64,000 nt of DNA from Sclerodactyla briareus (lineage: Eukaryota; Echinodermata; Holothuroidea; Dendrochirotida; Sclerodactylidae): assembly GCA_026419785.1 (NCBI GenBank), contig JAODTK010000045.1:310001-374000 (forward strand), given 5' to 3'. Every line of letters starts with the position of its first letter. Position 1 is the stretch's first letter. The notes below the pieces were generated by a model. The model was not told where the DNA came from and did not search any database. It saw nothing but the letters and a program-made list of their open reading frames with translations. This document shows, piece after piece, positions 23,919 through 34,451 of this stretch. The translations under genes were made by a program, and so were the position numbers.

Positions 23919-24002
23919 GCCGAGCGAGTACTTAAGCAAGAGGAGCAGGAGCAGATGATAGCAACATCAATCAGAAGAGAGGTGAAGAAGAAAGGTCTAT
24001 GA
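23919..24002 (+). CDS. unidentified exon, Glu/Gln/Lys-rich coiled-coil, possibly terminal
   Basis: The acceptor TTTTCTTCCAG ends at 23918. The frame gives AERVLKQEEQEQMIATS then IRREVKKKGL and TGA at 24000: 27 sense codons with no indel. A donor-like GT at 23995 is weak, so this may be the last exon. The composition is coiled-coil and it fits in style with the exon at 23178. A CAGGGTTC-ended element begins only 41 bases downstream. Function unknown. Confidence 0.55.
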   Translation, partial: AERVLKQEEQEQMIATSIRREVKKKGL

Positions 24003-24042
24003 TTGTCAGTATCATTGTAACAGACCATCTTTTTTACCCTTA

Positions 24043-24190
24043 CAGGGTTCCCTGCAGTCATGACAACTGAAAAGTTCTGGAATTTCATCAGACAAGAATC
24101 CATGCCTGGATAAGTTTTGAAATTCAATGAAAAGTTGTTGAGTCATGGAAAGTCATGGAATTTGGTTGCCCGAAATCTGCAAGAACCCTG
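24043..24190. mobile_element. short CAGGGTTC-ended MITE-like element
   Basis: Starts CAGGGTTCCCTG and ends AAGAACCCTG. The interior has AGTCATGGAAAGTCATGGA like the element at 6250-6655. At 148 bp it looks like an internally deleted family member. Confidence 0.6.
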
Positions 24191-24788
24191 TGTTTTATCA
24201 GTTTTTTGGCTTTCCTGTTCTTGAAACTGTCATACGTAATCTCCATATTGCCTCATCTTACTGAAAGGAGGTAACCCAGTAGTTTCGTGGTACTGGCAAT
24301 TGTACCAGCTTGTGACGCACCTTTAGTGGCCAGATTCATGTGATCTTCAAAAGTTTTCTTCTACCTATCTAACCACTCATACGGTTTTCTATCAGTCGGC
24401 TTGCTGTCTAGCTGTAACCCATTCCACGCTAGGTGTTTTTACTCCCTGTCAGAAGTATTCAAACAGGGTTGTTTACAAACGCAAATACGTATTGTCAATT
24501 TTACTGACCATAAAGGAAAGATCAAGACTCCCCATCCTTTCCGTTTTATTCATGCTCATTATTGCCTAGTTTTGCGAAATTAGCACAGAGCCATTGCGAA
24601 TAAAATATTATGTTTTCAGAAACATTTCCTTATCACATAGCCTGTTCTTCAACATTGCCGCCCGTACAGAGGGTTTTTCATACATACCCGTTTAACTTTT
24701 TGTGATCCCTACAGTATACAATAGGGAACAGCATTTTTATATTGTAGTATAAAATTCTGACTACCACTCGTTCATTTCTGACACACAG

Positions 24789-24929
24789 ATAAACGATTCA
24801 AATTCCGAGGCATATCTTGTTGACCAATCAGAGAGACCATTCCAGCGAGTCCTGTGCGTTCACGGCCTGCCGCTATTGAATGCCGATCCCAGGGTTGTTG
24901 AAGACTTTCTCCAATCATACCAGGGATAG
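24789..24929 (+). CDS. unidentified candidate exon, 46 open codons
   Basis: The acceptor CATTTCTGACACACAG ends at 24788. From the first base the frame is open for 46 codons (INDSNSEAYLVDQSERPFQR, then VLCVHGLPLLNADPRVVEDF and a few more residues) to TAG at 24927. The amino-acid mix looks like real protein and phase is 0. There is no clear donor before the stop, so it is either a terminal exon or has an indel near its end. I do not recognise the family. Confidence 0.45.
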   Translation: MNDSNSEAYLVDQSERPFQRVLCVHGLPLLNADPRVVEDFLQSYQG

Positions 24930-24999
24930 AGATAAAACTGGAACATAGGGTTTCTTTCTTGAGCGAGTACTGAGTTCTGCAGAAAACGAGTTCTAGCTG

Positions 25000-27288
25000 T
25001 CGGCTCAGTGGATACCTGCTTCTTACCTGGGAGAACCAAGGTTCACCTCCATGTCCTATCGACACACTCGAAACCTTAGATGGATGGTACTACAGCCTGG
25101 AAAACTGGAGTGAGCGATACCATGGGTGGATCGATGGCCATTTTCCATGTTACTTTTGTCACTTTAGCCAGACAGAAATAAATTGCCAATGGGGTGCCTC
25201 CCCTTTGTGGCATTCATGGTGTAGAATTGTAAGAAGGTGGTTTGATATAACTATGAAACACGCATTTGCCTCCTTTGTGGTAATCCAGCTCACTCCTTTG
25301 AGCCAGAGTCACGCCTGAAATTCTTTGCTCTCTGAGGCACCTGGAGATAAGAAAACATTACACTTGTCAATTCCCAGATTGGCGCAATATGGGAGAACCG
25401 AACTAAATAAATAGAAGGTTGCCTTGATTGCCCTAATGCCATTTCCATAGAAACCCAACTAAACAAACTTCAATATAACATCGAGGAAAAGAGTCTTTCT
25501 CTGATGGAGAGCTTGTTTGGAAGACTGATTTCATCACTCAAATAGGAGCACTGTTTACAAGCATGTATTCTTGGTGTAAGACACTGGGTAATAAGTGAAT
25601 ACTCCATCCCTAATATAATTCCTGCTGCAGATCTATTTATCTGGTATACATCGTCTGTTCGGAAAGTTGATTTTAGTATTGGGTATTAGGTTGCAGATGA
25701 TAGTTATAGCTGTGTGGACACTAGCACGACTTTGTCTCAGTGCATGTGTATAAGAGTATCTACTATGATATAAGTTCAGCTGTGAAGCTCGACAGGTGTC
25801 ATAACATCAGACTCGGATACACTTTCCTGGAGCTGTTGCGTTGTCTGAAATTGATGATCTGAATATGGTGTAATTGTCTCACTCAATGACTTCTCGATGG
25901 GTGGGAGAGAGAGAGAGGGGTGGCGATCTGGCTGTGGTTTAAAACTTTCACCCAATCTTAGGTCAGTTTGACCCGAATGATTTTTTTTGGAGCCGCTGAT
26001 GGTTTGGCCATCGGCATGTTAATACTGTTGATGTTTCTCCCGCTACATATGTGTACTATATGAGTCACTGTTGAGCACCACGCCATTAGAAAATTAATGC
26101 ATTGTTGATACCTCACCTACAAGACCAACTTCAATCAAAGGAACAGCGCTCGAATCATTCCTATTTTGGAGAAAATCGTGATCATCCGAGACGTTAAAAA
26201 AAGCAGCCGGCTGGAACAAATATTTTGTTTTGTCCACAGGGACCTTCTTCCCAAACTTACAAATTTTGATCTAATTCCTTCTTTCAACATCTTCTTTCTG
26301 GGAAGGACTGAATAAAGGCTAATGGAACTGTAAACAATTTTGTCCAAAATTCATGAGTGAGTTACAATGTATAACTTATTCATGGGTGTATTGCCATAAA
26401 ATTATCTTGCCTAGTCCTGACAAATAATGACAGCTGGGGAGGATTTTTCTCGATTCAGCAAACTTTCAGCACCACATGGTTATCTCAACTGTCTCCTTGT
26501 GGCTTCCTTGAAGTTGAATTAGGCTTGTCTTTCACCACTATATTGGCAGTATCACTACGTGCGGGGCATCACAGAACATGCACAATCCTCCCAAGAGCTG
26601 AGTTGGCCAACATCAAACAAGACGGTGGGTATGGGATGTTTGGATGGCTCAAAAGCATGAAAATTCCAAGCTGGAGATGTTCTGGCCCAAAATATTACCG
26701 TTTGAATGAATTTGAAAGCCTGAGGGTGTTCCCTGCCGGTCAAAGCAAGGCAACTGAAAAATGAACATTTTGGTATTTAAAGGTATTTTCAATGGTAGCA
26801 ATGGCGGGGCAAGCATTAGCGAATTTGCCATGGGCACGCAGAAAAGGAAAGGGTCAATGCGATGGTGTAGAATTTGGTATTATCGTTGCTATGACGAGTC
26901 ATTCAGAGTATTCGTTATACATGACCTAGTTGATTTTCCCTTGGTTTCCACCGGGAGTATCAGGAATCGTAAGTGCCAGCAACAGGGAATAGCTGATATA
27001 ATTTTGAAAAAAACATCTGATTACATTACTGTATCCTGAATAAAGATTTGTTTACAAAATATCTCTCTACTTCAGTGTTTCACTCCGAATTCACTGACAC
27101 TCACCTGTGGGTTTGTGACTTTACTTGACAGCCCGGAATAACCCCGGAAAAGGTAACAATCTCTGGTCGAGTAAGTTAGCTATTGCTGTTGTGCATGGAA
27201 TGAATACTCTCTATAGGCTCATCAACGGTACATGGACGATTGTTTGTGAGTGATCAACGGCTATAGCTCGCCTTCTCTTCTTGACTAG
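25000..27288. other. intronic or intergenic DNA
   Basis: Apart from the weak exon candidate at 26552, I see no repeat array, RNA gene or coding match in this stretch. Confidence 0.4.
26552..26626 (+). CDS. weak candidate exon, 25 codons
   Basis: The acceptor CACTATATTGGCAG and the donor GTGGGT bound 25 open codons beginning YHYVRGITEHAQSS. It is in the right phase to be spliced but short, and no family is recognised. It may be chance. Confidence 0.25.
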
Positions 27289-27404
27289 TGCTCATGATGA
27301 TATCGAGGCAGAGGTATACCAATCTATTCCTGCTCCTGAAACTAGACGAATATTTCATCGTCAGGAAGATCATGGACCGATCCAATGACTTTCTTGGAGG
27401 GAAG
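27289..27404 (+). CDS. unidentified candidate exon, 38 open codons
   Basis: A pyrimidine-rich acceptor (GCCTTCTCTTCTTGACTAG ending at 27288) and a donor GTGCGG at 27405 bound 116 bases. Starting two bases in, the frame is open for 38 codons, including SRQRYTNLFLLLKLDEYF and IVRKIMDRSNDFLGGK, and ends in phase 0. It can be joined to the exon at 27841, which starts in phase 0. The composition is protein-like, with a hydrophobic FLLLKL core and a charged end. Family unknown. Confidence 0.5.
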
Positions 27405-27840
27405 GTGCGGACAATGTATGTCGGAACCCAAGGGGAGTGCACCCCATAAATGGCCTCGTTCTCCCTACTGGCAAATATTGTACAATTTAGGGTACCTAGC
27501 TACATGCGCGGCAATATTTGCTAAATAAACAAGCTGCCAACCGTCTACTGAACTGACAAAAAAAAGTGTTTGTTTGGCCATTATTGACCACAGGGTATGG
27601 AGGGGTTATGACCCCCCCAGTGGCGGTACGCCACAGAATGCATTACTGATACTACTCTCCCGCACTAATGGGAGTAGGGGAAACAGCCATGTGCCTCCAA
27701 GCTGGGAATAAAAGGCTTTCGGTGCCACTGGATCAATCAAAAATTTATAAATTGAGGCCTAAAACACTAAAATGTTACCTGTTTTCATGATACATTCATT
27801 CATGTATTTGGGTCTTAAACTTCAACAAAAACATTCAGGA

Positions 27841-27906
27841 ATATGAGGAGGCAGATGTGGAAGGAAGTGGACTAAGAAAAAACCCCAAGCGGCTCACCAA
27901 GTAGGA
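27841..27906 (+). CDS. unidentified terminal exon with stop codon
   Basis: The acceptor CAACAAAAACATTCAG is followed by 21 open codons (EYEEADVEGSGLRKNPKRL, then T and K) and TAG. The acidic-then-basic tail and the phase 0 start make it a plausible C-terminal exon for the gene containing 27289-27404. Confidence 0.45.
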
Positions 27907-28794
27907 CACAAGCAACATAGTGGACAGTGCATCCTTGTCTATTTTTGATTCTTCACCTATTCTCAAAGATGCACATTCTATAATTGTAAGCTTCTAACAC
28001 GCTTCGGGACAAGCACAAGGATGAGTCACATTCATTATTTGAGAGGAAACGACAGATTAGTTTCGATTTCAAAGATGCTTATGAGATCCTGCAAACTCCG
28101 GGGGTTGTCCTCTTGTTGTATTTGTGTTACTCCTGAAAACATGACAGTGATTTGAGGCCACCAGAGGTGGAATGTGTTGTTTTCGCGATTTCTCTAACTT
28201 TGTCGAATATGAAGGAAACGCGTGGATGTGGACTGTTGTTAGTCCCAAGCAACATGAGGGTCATTTCATGGTCACAGGAGGTCAAAATTACTAAATTCAT
28301 GCCCCAAGTTAAAAAAAAAAAAACTAACAGTAACAGTGATCCTGATTTTGGGTATCGTGAAGAAAAAGTATATCCTGCACAGTGGTGGCGCCAGGATTCC
28401 CCCTACGAGGGTGGTACAGAACGTTCAAAGATTTCCAAGCCTCACCACCAACCCATATTGTCTAACCTGTCAATTTTTATTTAATCTTTTGTTTACTATT
28501 TTGCTCGCCCTCAATTAGGGCACTGCGAAGTAAAATATGCGGGAGGAGTTTCCCCTCCCCAACAAAATTGTAAAAAAGTTCTCTTCAGTACATTTCTAGA
28601 TTCAGTAAGACTTGTATATCGTAACTATATATGCCACCATTGTATAGAGTTGTGGGGAGATAGGATTGATACGCTGATCTCAAGCTAAAGCGAGGAACAC
28701 GGCATGTAACGTTAAAAAAAAAAATTGAGGCGCTCGATTTGCACCTGCCATTTTTCGGCTTGAAGCCTTCAATATAGGAAATTTCACTACAAAG

Positions 28795-28943
28795 GTTTCA
28801 TTACAATTCTTGCAGCTTAAACGCTGTCGAGGCGAAATGGCCGATCGCGGGTCGCGAGGCCGATTTTTAATGAACAGGAAATACGGTTGACCTCCCTTCA
28901 AGGACGGAGCTTAACGATCGGCGTTCAATTGGGCAAAGTGATC

Positions 28944-28990
<47 letters not shown>

Positions 28991-29250
28991 CTTGAAAACC
29001 TGAACGATATTTCTTCCAATCCTTCACCGATCTTGACGTTTTAAAATTCGTTTTCATGTCAATTGATCTGTAAAAATCTATTCTATGCAGAAAACATCCG
29101 AAAACGGAATAATTCAAGGCATATTTTTTTTCTGAACATGCCTACTCCGGGTGTATTAGAGCAAAGAATTAGCGCTGGGTCGTAAATATTTTACGACCGA
29201 AGCGCATGCGGGCTTGTCCCTGTCTCAGCGTCCAAAATTGTCATGCAGTT
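28795..29250. repeat. copy A of a 0.45-kb duplicated segment with a 41-base C run
   Basis: Shares over 90 percent of bases by eye with 30127-30555, starting ATTACAATTCTTGCAGCTTA and ending CGTCCAAAATTGTCATG. The C run covers 28947-28987 here and 30273-30292 in the other copy. Near the right end a 10-base-arm palindrome GGTCGTAAATATTTTACGACC is present in both copies. Both also contain a 17-codon mini-frame starting MADRGSRGRFLMNRKYG. This may be an interspersed element or a duplicated 5' gene end. Confidence 0.7.
28947..28987. repeat. 41-base poly-C run
   Basis: Uninterrupted C from 28947 to 28987; the longest homopolymer in the window. Confidence 0.95.
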
Positions 29251-30126
29251 GAATCTAATAGAAATTTGTGTGGCATGTCAATAGTGCATAATTTCTAGGC
29301 CTGGTTAAATATTTATGGAATAACGGCAAGATAACCGTAGTTAATAACAGGACTTCCGTGCGCATACCACATATAGACTGATGCTCCTCCGCCCTATTTT
29401 CCTCCCTCCATACTTTTTGAACAGCAAAAGTGGACAATCCTAATTGAAATTTTAGGCATTTGTACTTTGAATAACCCCCTTTCAGATAGAGTGCAAAATA
29501 AATTCCGCATTTCCTTCTCACAGAACAGCAGATGTACCCCCCAAAAATATTATGGACTAATTTTGAATGAAACCTTTTCGGCGGATGAATCTTCAACTAA
29601 TACGGGTGTTGTCCTAAAAACTTGCAGAGAAGAAGCTGTAATGTGTTGCCAACTATATTCTGGGCTATATATACTTACTGAGTTATGGCGTTTTTTGTTA
29701 AAGTAGATGAAGGAATTTGATATTGTTCGTCGACCTATTCCATGGCACAACTGACACTATCGTTCGCGATGTCAGTAATCCGTTATATAGAACTTTGACC
29801 TTCAGGAAAAAGTTGTGTTCAACCTGGCAGTTTGGCAACCCCGTGAACTGAATAAACAAGTCTTAACCATCAAGTTCGCCGCTGTTTTGCGCGTTTGAAC
29901 ATTCAAATTTCGACACTTTTTGACTTGGGGGGGGGGGGGGGCAGGGTTGACTGTTTCCTGCTGTCGTTAGCCTAGGCCTAATGTTTGCATGTTTCTTCGG
30001 GTACCGGTACATCTCTCTCATGCAAGAGGATTGGCTGGGGGGGGGGGGGCTAGCGATGACTGGGAACTTCTCTTCGAATGACAAGCGTCACGTGACCGCA
30101 CACTTTTTTACAATTTGTGCGAACTG

Positions 30127-30555
30127 CCTTACAATTCTTGCAGCTTAAACGCTGTCGAGCGAAATGGCCGATCGCGGGTCGAGAGGCCGATTTTTAATGA
30201 ACAGGAAATACGGTTGACCTCCCTTCAAGGACGGAGCTTAACGATCGGCGTTCAATTGGGCAAAGTGATCAGCCCCCCCCCCCCCCCCCCCCTCCCTTGA
30301 AAACTGAACGATATTTCTTCCAATCCTTTCACCGATCTTGACGTTTTAAAATTCGATTTTCATGTCAATGATCTGTAAAACTCTATGCTATGCAGAAAAA
30401 ATCCGAAAACGGAATATTCAAGGCATAATTTTTCTGCAACATGCCTCTCCGGGTGTTTATATAGAGCAAAGAATTAGCGATGGGTCGTAAATATTTTACG
30501 ACCCGAAGGTGCAGGCGGGCTTGTGTCTGTTCTTCAAGGCGTCCAAAATTGTCAT
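30127..30555. repeat. copy B of the 0.45-kb duplicated segment
   Basis: Direct repeat of 28795-29250, about 1330 bases away. The 870 bases between copies hold two more G runs (29927-29941 and 30037-30049) but no recognisable internal coding sequence, so I do not call the pair LTRs. Downstream (30560-30720) is a GC-rich patch with GGTACCCACCCGGGATCCCG. Confidence 0.7.
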
Positions 30556-31664
30556 GTTGAAATAGTTATAGTGCGGCGGGGGCAATAGGCCCTCGCGGGG
30601 GTGTTTAAAATTTTGGCGGTACCCACCCGGGATCCCGACGAAATGGGAAATATTCCCCGCGGAGAAGGGGGCGCAGGCTTCCTGAAGGGGGAAGGGGCTT
30701 GCCCCCCCTATGCTGGTGCCATCAACTGATCAAAACTTGAATTGCGAGCGACAGGACGTCGGATTTCGGAAAGGGTATGACACAACAAACAATTATATTC
30801 AATTTTACTGTGTACTGTAGTGTTTTGTTGACACAATAAAGAGGGTTGACAAAGCAATGTAAAAGCCGCGTAAGAAACATCAATTTGTTAAATTTAATAC
30901 TTGGGAAATTCATTCATTTGGAAAGCCTGAGGATGGCGCCTATGTCACTTCCCATACGACGACTTGCGGAGCAGGAGGAATCGCGGATCCGGGATACGAA
31001 AAGTCGAAATGTCTGTGTAGCTGCGACGACGGCAAAATTCCTGTGGCGACTGGCGAATACACTGCAAGTTCTTCACCAATCCGCATGTTGTTTGGTTCCA
31101 CATTTTAATTGACCTTCACTGTCATCTGTCATAACCTTGGAATGGCGTCGAACATGTCTACCACATAGCCTAATATTCGCTATCAGTGCCCAGCACCAAG
31201 GTACACAAATTAGCAAAAACTGTTGTACCAAGCACAACCTCCTAGGCCGGTAGAGTGAACAGGGAAACACACTTGGATCCACAAGGAGAAAGTCTAGCCA
31301 ATCACCTCAAGACCGGCCAAATAGCTAACGACCGATAGAGACGAAAAGTGTGGTGGGGAGGGGGGGGGGGAGGGCGCTTCACCCCTTCCCCCTTCATTTA
31401 CGCTACGGACTCTTGTGGAAGCCAAGGGCGATTTCACTAACGCTGCGATCGTCGCAAGTCGCGATATCCATCGCCAAAATCGTAAATCCGTCGCAAGCTT
31501 GCGATGAATCAGAGGAGTCGATTTCACTAACAGCTCGCCGAGGATTGTAATCGAAAGGAATAGGTTGCGATGGATATATGCTGCGACGCCTTCAGAGCAG
31601 TCGTAAGTGGTATAAATCCATCACACCGAAATCAATCGCTTAATTAATCCATGCCTTCATCTGG

Positions 31665-33294
31665 CGCCATTTTTTGATTCCTTGACGAAGTTCGGAGGAA
31701 TCTCTGCAGTATGCCCAGTGTGTGTGTATGTGTTGTATGTATGTAGTGAACCCTGGCGTGTGAACACAGATAACTCGACCCACCTGATGGATGAAGCTTA
31801 TACTGTCATGTGGCGTTCCCCATGATGAGTACAGAACCCTATTGTTTTGGGGTCAGGCAGAGGTCATCTGAGATCATCACCAGAGAGTGAATGAAAGTCT
31901 CTGAAAACCTTGTGTGAACACATTAAGTCCAGATTGGTTGGTATGATCGGGTGAAATTTAGGTGTAGCTTTTTCTTATGGAGAGTACATGGACCCTATGG
32001 TTTTTGGTATAGGGCCGGGGCTGAATTTAATCACAGAGAAAATTTGTGAAAAGTCAATGTTTAGCAATTTTGGCTTCGTGTGAACACGGATAGCCTCGAC
32101 TCCACCGTGAATGGATGAAGCTCATACTTGGTATGGTGTATTCCCCCTGGGAATTACATGGACCCTATGGTTTGGGGTCTAGTCAGAGGTCATCTGAGGT
32201 CACCAGAAGTCAAAGTCTGAAAACCTTGTGAACACGTAAGTCCAGAAATGTGCGTCTGATCGTTCAAATTTGGTATTAGCTTCTTATGGGGGTACAGAAA
32301 CCCTAACGTTTTTGAATAGGTCAGGGGTGAATTTCGGTCGAAAATAGAAAATTTGTGGAAAGTCAATATTATATTTGGGCCAATGATGGGATTGTGAACA
32401 TGATAACTCGCCACACCTCAATGGATGAAGCTTATACTTGGCATGTGTGTTCCCCATGATGATACATGAACCTATTGTTTTGGGGTCATGTCAGAGGTCA
32501 TCTGAGATCACCAGAGGTTAAAGTCTGAAAACCTGTTAACAACGATTAAGTCATATTGGTTGGTCTGATCGGGTTAAATTTAGTGTGTAGCTTTCTTAGG
32601 GCGAGTACATGGACTTCCTATTGTTTTTGGTTAGGCCGGGGGTGAATTTTAATCAAAAAGAGAAAATTTGTTGAAAGTCAATGTTTTAGCCAATTTTGGC
32701 TGTGTACACGATATCCGACTCACGTGAATGGATGACGCTCATACTTGGTATGTGTATTCCCCATGCGATTACATGACCCTATTGTTTTGGGGTCTAGTCG
32801 AGGTCATCTGAGGTCACCATAGCAAAGTCTGAAAACCTTGTGAACACGATTTAAGTCCGATGGTTGGTCTGATCCGGTTCAAATTTGGGTATGTAAGCTT
32901 TCTTATTGGGGTACAGGAACCTCTACCGTGTTTGGAATAGGTCAGGGGTGAATTTCGGTCGAAAATAGAAAATTTGTGAAAGCATATTTTGGCAATGATG
33001 GCTTGTGACTGATACTCGACACATCCTGAATGGATGAAGCTATCTTGGTAATGTGGTGTTCCCGATGATAGTTCATGAACCCCATTGTTTTTGATGTCAC
33101 CATAGGTCAAAGAGTCGGAAATCCTTGGAATTATGTGTATCTATTTATCGAGAGTATAGGAACCCTGTTGGTTGGTTGGAGAAAAGGTAATTTGTCATAC
33201 GTTATGTTTCCCATACTGAGCTGGTACAATCTCCCATTCGTATTGTGTCTGCGATAGGTTGTCAGAGAGTCAATGAATCACTAACCCTTTTGGC
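31665..33294. mobile_element. composite element of about 310-bp monomers (array 1)
   Basis: The left end TTGATTCCTTGACGAAG is followed by GGAATCT and a GT-rich microsatellite. Then come about five head-to-tail monomers of about 310 bp, each opening with GTGAACACGATAACTCGAC or similar (31760, 32082, 32394, 32704, 33005). Recurring words are GGATGAAGCTCATACTTGG, ACCCTATTGTTTTGGGGTCA and AGTCTGAAAACCTTGTG. The right end has AATGAATCACTAACCC and TTTTGGCTTTCTGG. Ends related by inversion, internal tandem repeats and a small 3' hairpin suggest a non-autonomous Helentron-like element; this is inference. No coding capacity. Confidence 0.75.
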
Positions 33295-34345
33295 TTTCTG
33301 GTTTTTGATTTCTTGACAGAGTCGAAGAAATCTATTCAGTAATGCCAGTGCGTGTGTGTGTGTATTGTGTGTTTGTGGGTATTTGTGTATGTATGTTTTG
33401 GTGTGACGCTGGCCTTGTGAAGCACAATAATCGACCCACCGAATGGGGATGAAGCTCATACTGGCATGTTGTGTTCCCCATGATGTGTACAGTAACCCTA
33501 TTGTTTTGGGGTCATGTCACAGGTCATCCTAGTCACTAGAGGTCACAGTCTGAAAACCCTTGGTGAACACGACCAATTCGAATGGTTGTCCTGATCGGGT
33601 TCAAATTTAGTGGTGTAGCTTTCTTATGGGAGGTACAGAAAACCCTTTGTTTTTTGGTATAGGTCCGGGGTGAATTTTGGCAAAAAGAGAAAATTGGTGA
33701 AAAGAAATGTTTTTAAGCCACTTTGTGCTTGTGGAACACGATAACTGGACCCCCACCTGGCTGGATGAAGCTCTACTTCGTATGGTGTTTTTCTGATTAG
33801 TGACATGAACCCTATTGTTTTGGGGTCAGGTCAGAGGTCATCTGTGTCACCAGAGGGTTAAGTCCTGATAAACCTTGTGAACCCCGAACAAGTCCAGAAT
33901 GGTGGTCCGATCAAGTTGATTTTCGGTGTGTAGCTTTCTTAATGGTTAGTACATGAACTCCTATTGTTTTGGTATAGGGTCAGGGTGAATTTTGGTCCGA
34001 AAATCTATGGAATTTGTGAAAAACAATATTTGTGCATTTGTGCTTGTAACATGATAGCCTGACCCCACCTGAATGGATTCAATCTCAGACTTGTTATGTG
34101 TGTTCCCGAAAATGAGTTCAAACCCATTGTTTTGAGGTCACCAATGTTCAAGTCTGAAATCCTTGAAATTAGTGTGTACCTATCTAATCAAAGTATAGGA
34201 ACCCTATGATTGGTTGGAAAAATTGAATTCTGTCAGACGTTATGTCTCCCACAATGAGCTGATACAATCTCCTTTGTCCGTTGAGTCTGTTATAGTTGTC
34301 AGGAAGTATCAAGGAATCCTACCTTTTTGGCTTTCTTTTCTGGTT
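33295..34345. mobile_element. composite element of about 310-bp monomers (array 2)
   Basis: Starts directly at the end of array 1 with TTGATTTCTTGACAGAGTC and a GT microsatellite. It holds about three monomers and ends with AAGTATCAAGGAATCCTACC and TTTTTGGCTTTC. The last segment before the end (TAGGAACCCTATGATTGGTT, then ATGAGCTGATACAATCTCC) matches that of array 1. Confidence 0.7.
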
Positions 34346-34451
34346 TGAAGTTCATATCACTCCAGGTTCAACATCAAGTGACAACGTAAGCTACACACAT
34401 CTCGATATATTAGTTATTTTCGTCCTCTGCAAATATCTCGCCCGATTTCTT

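Noticed and set aside
28795-30555. The two 0.45-kb copies as LTRs of a retrotransposon
   Set aside because: The 870 bases between them have no primer-binding site, polypurine tract or gag/pol-like coding sequence that I can see.
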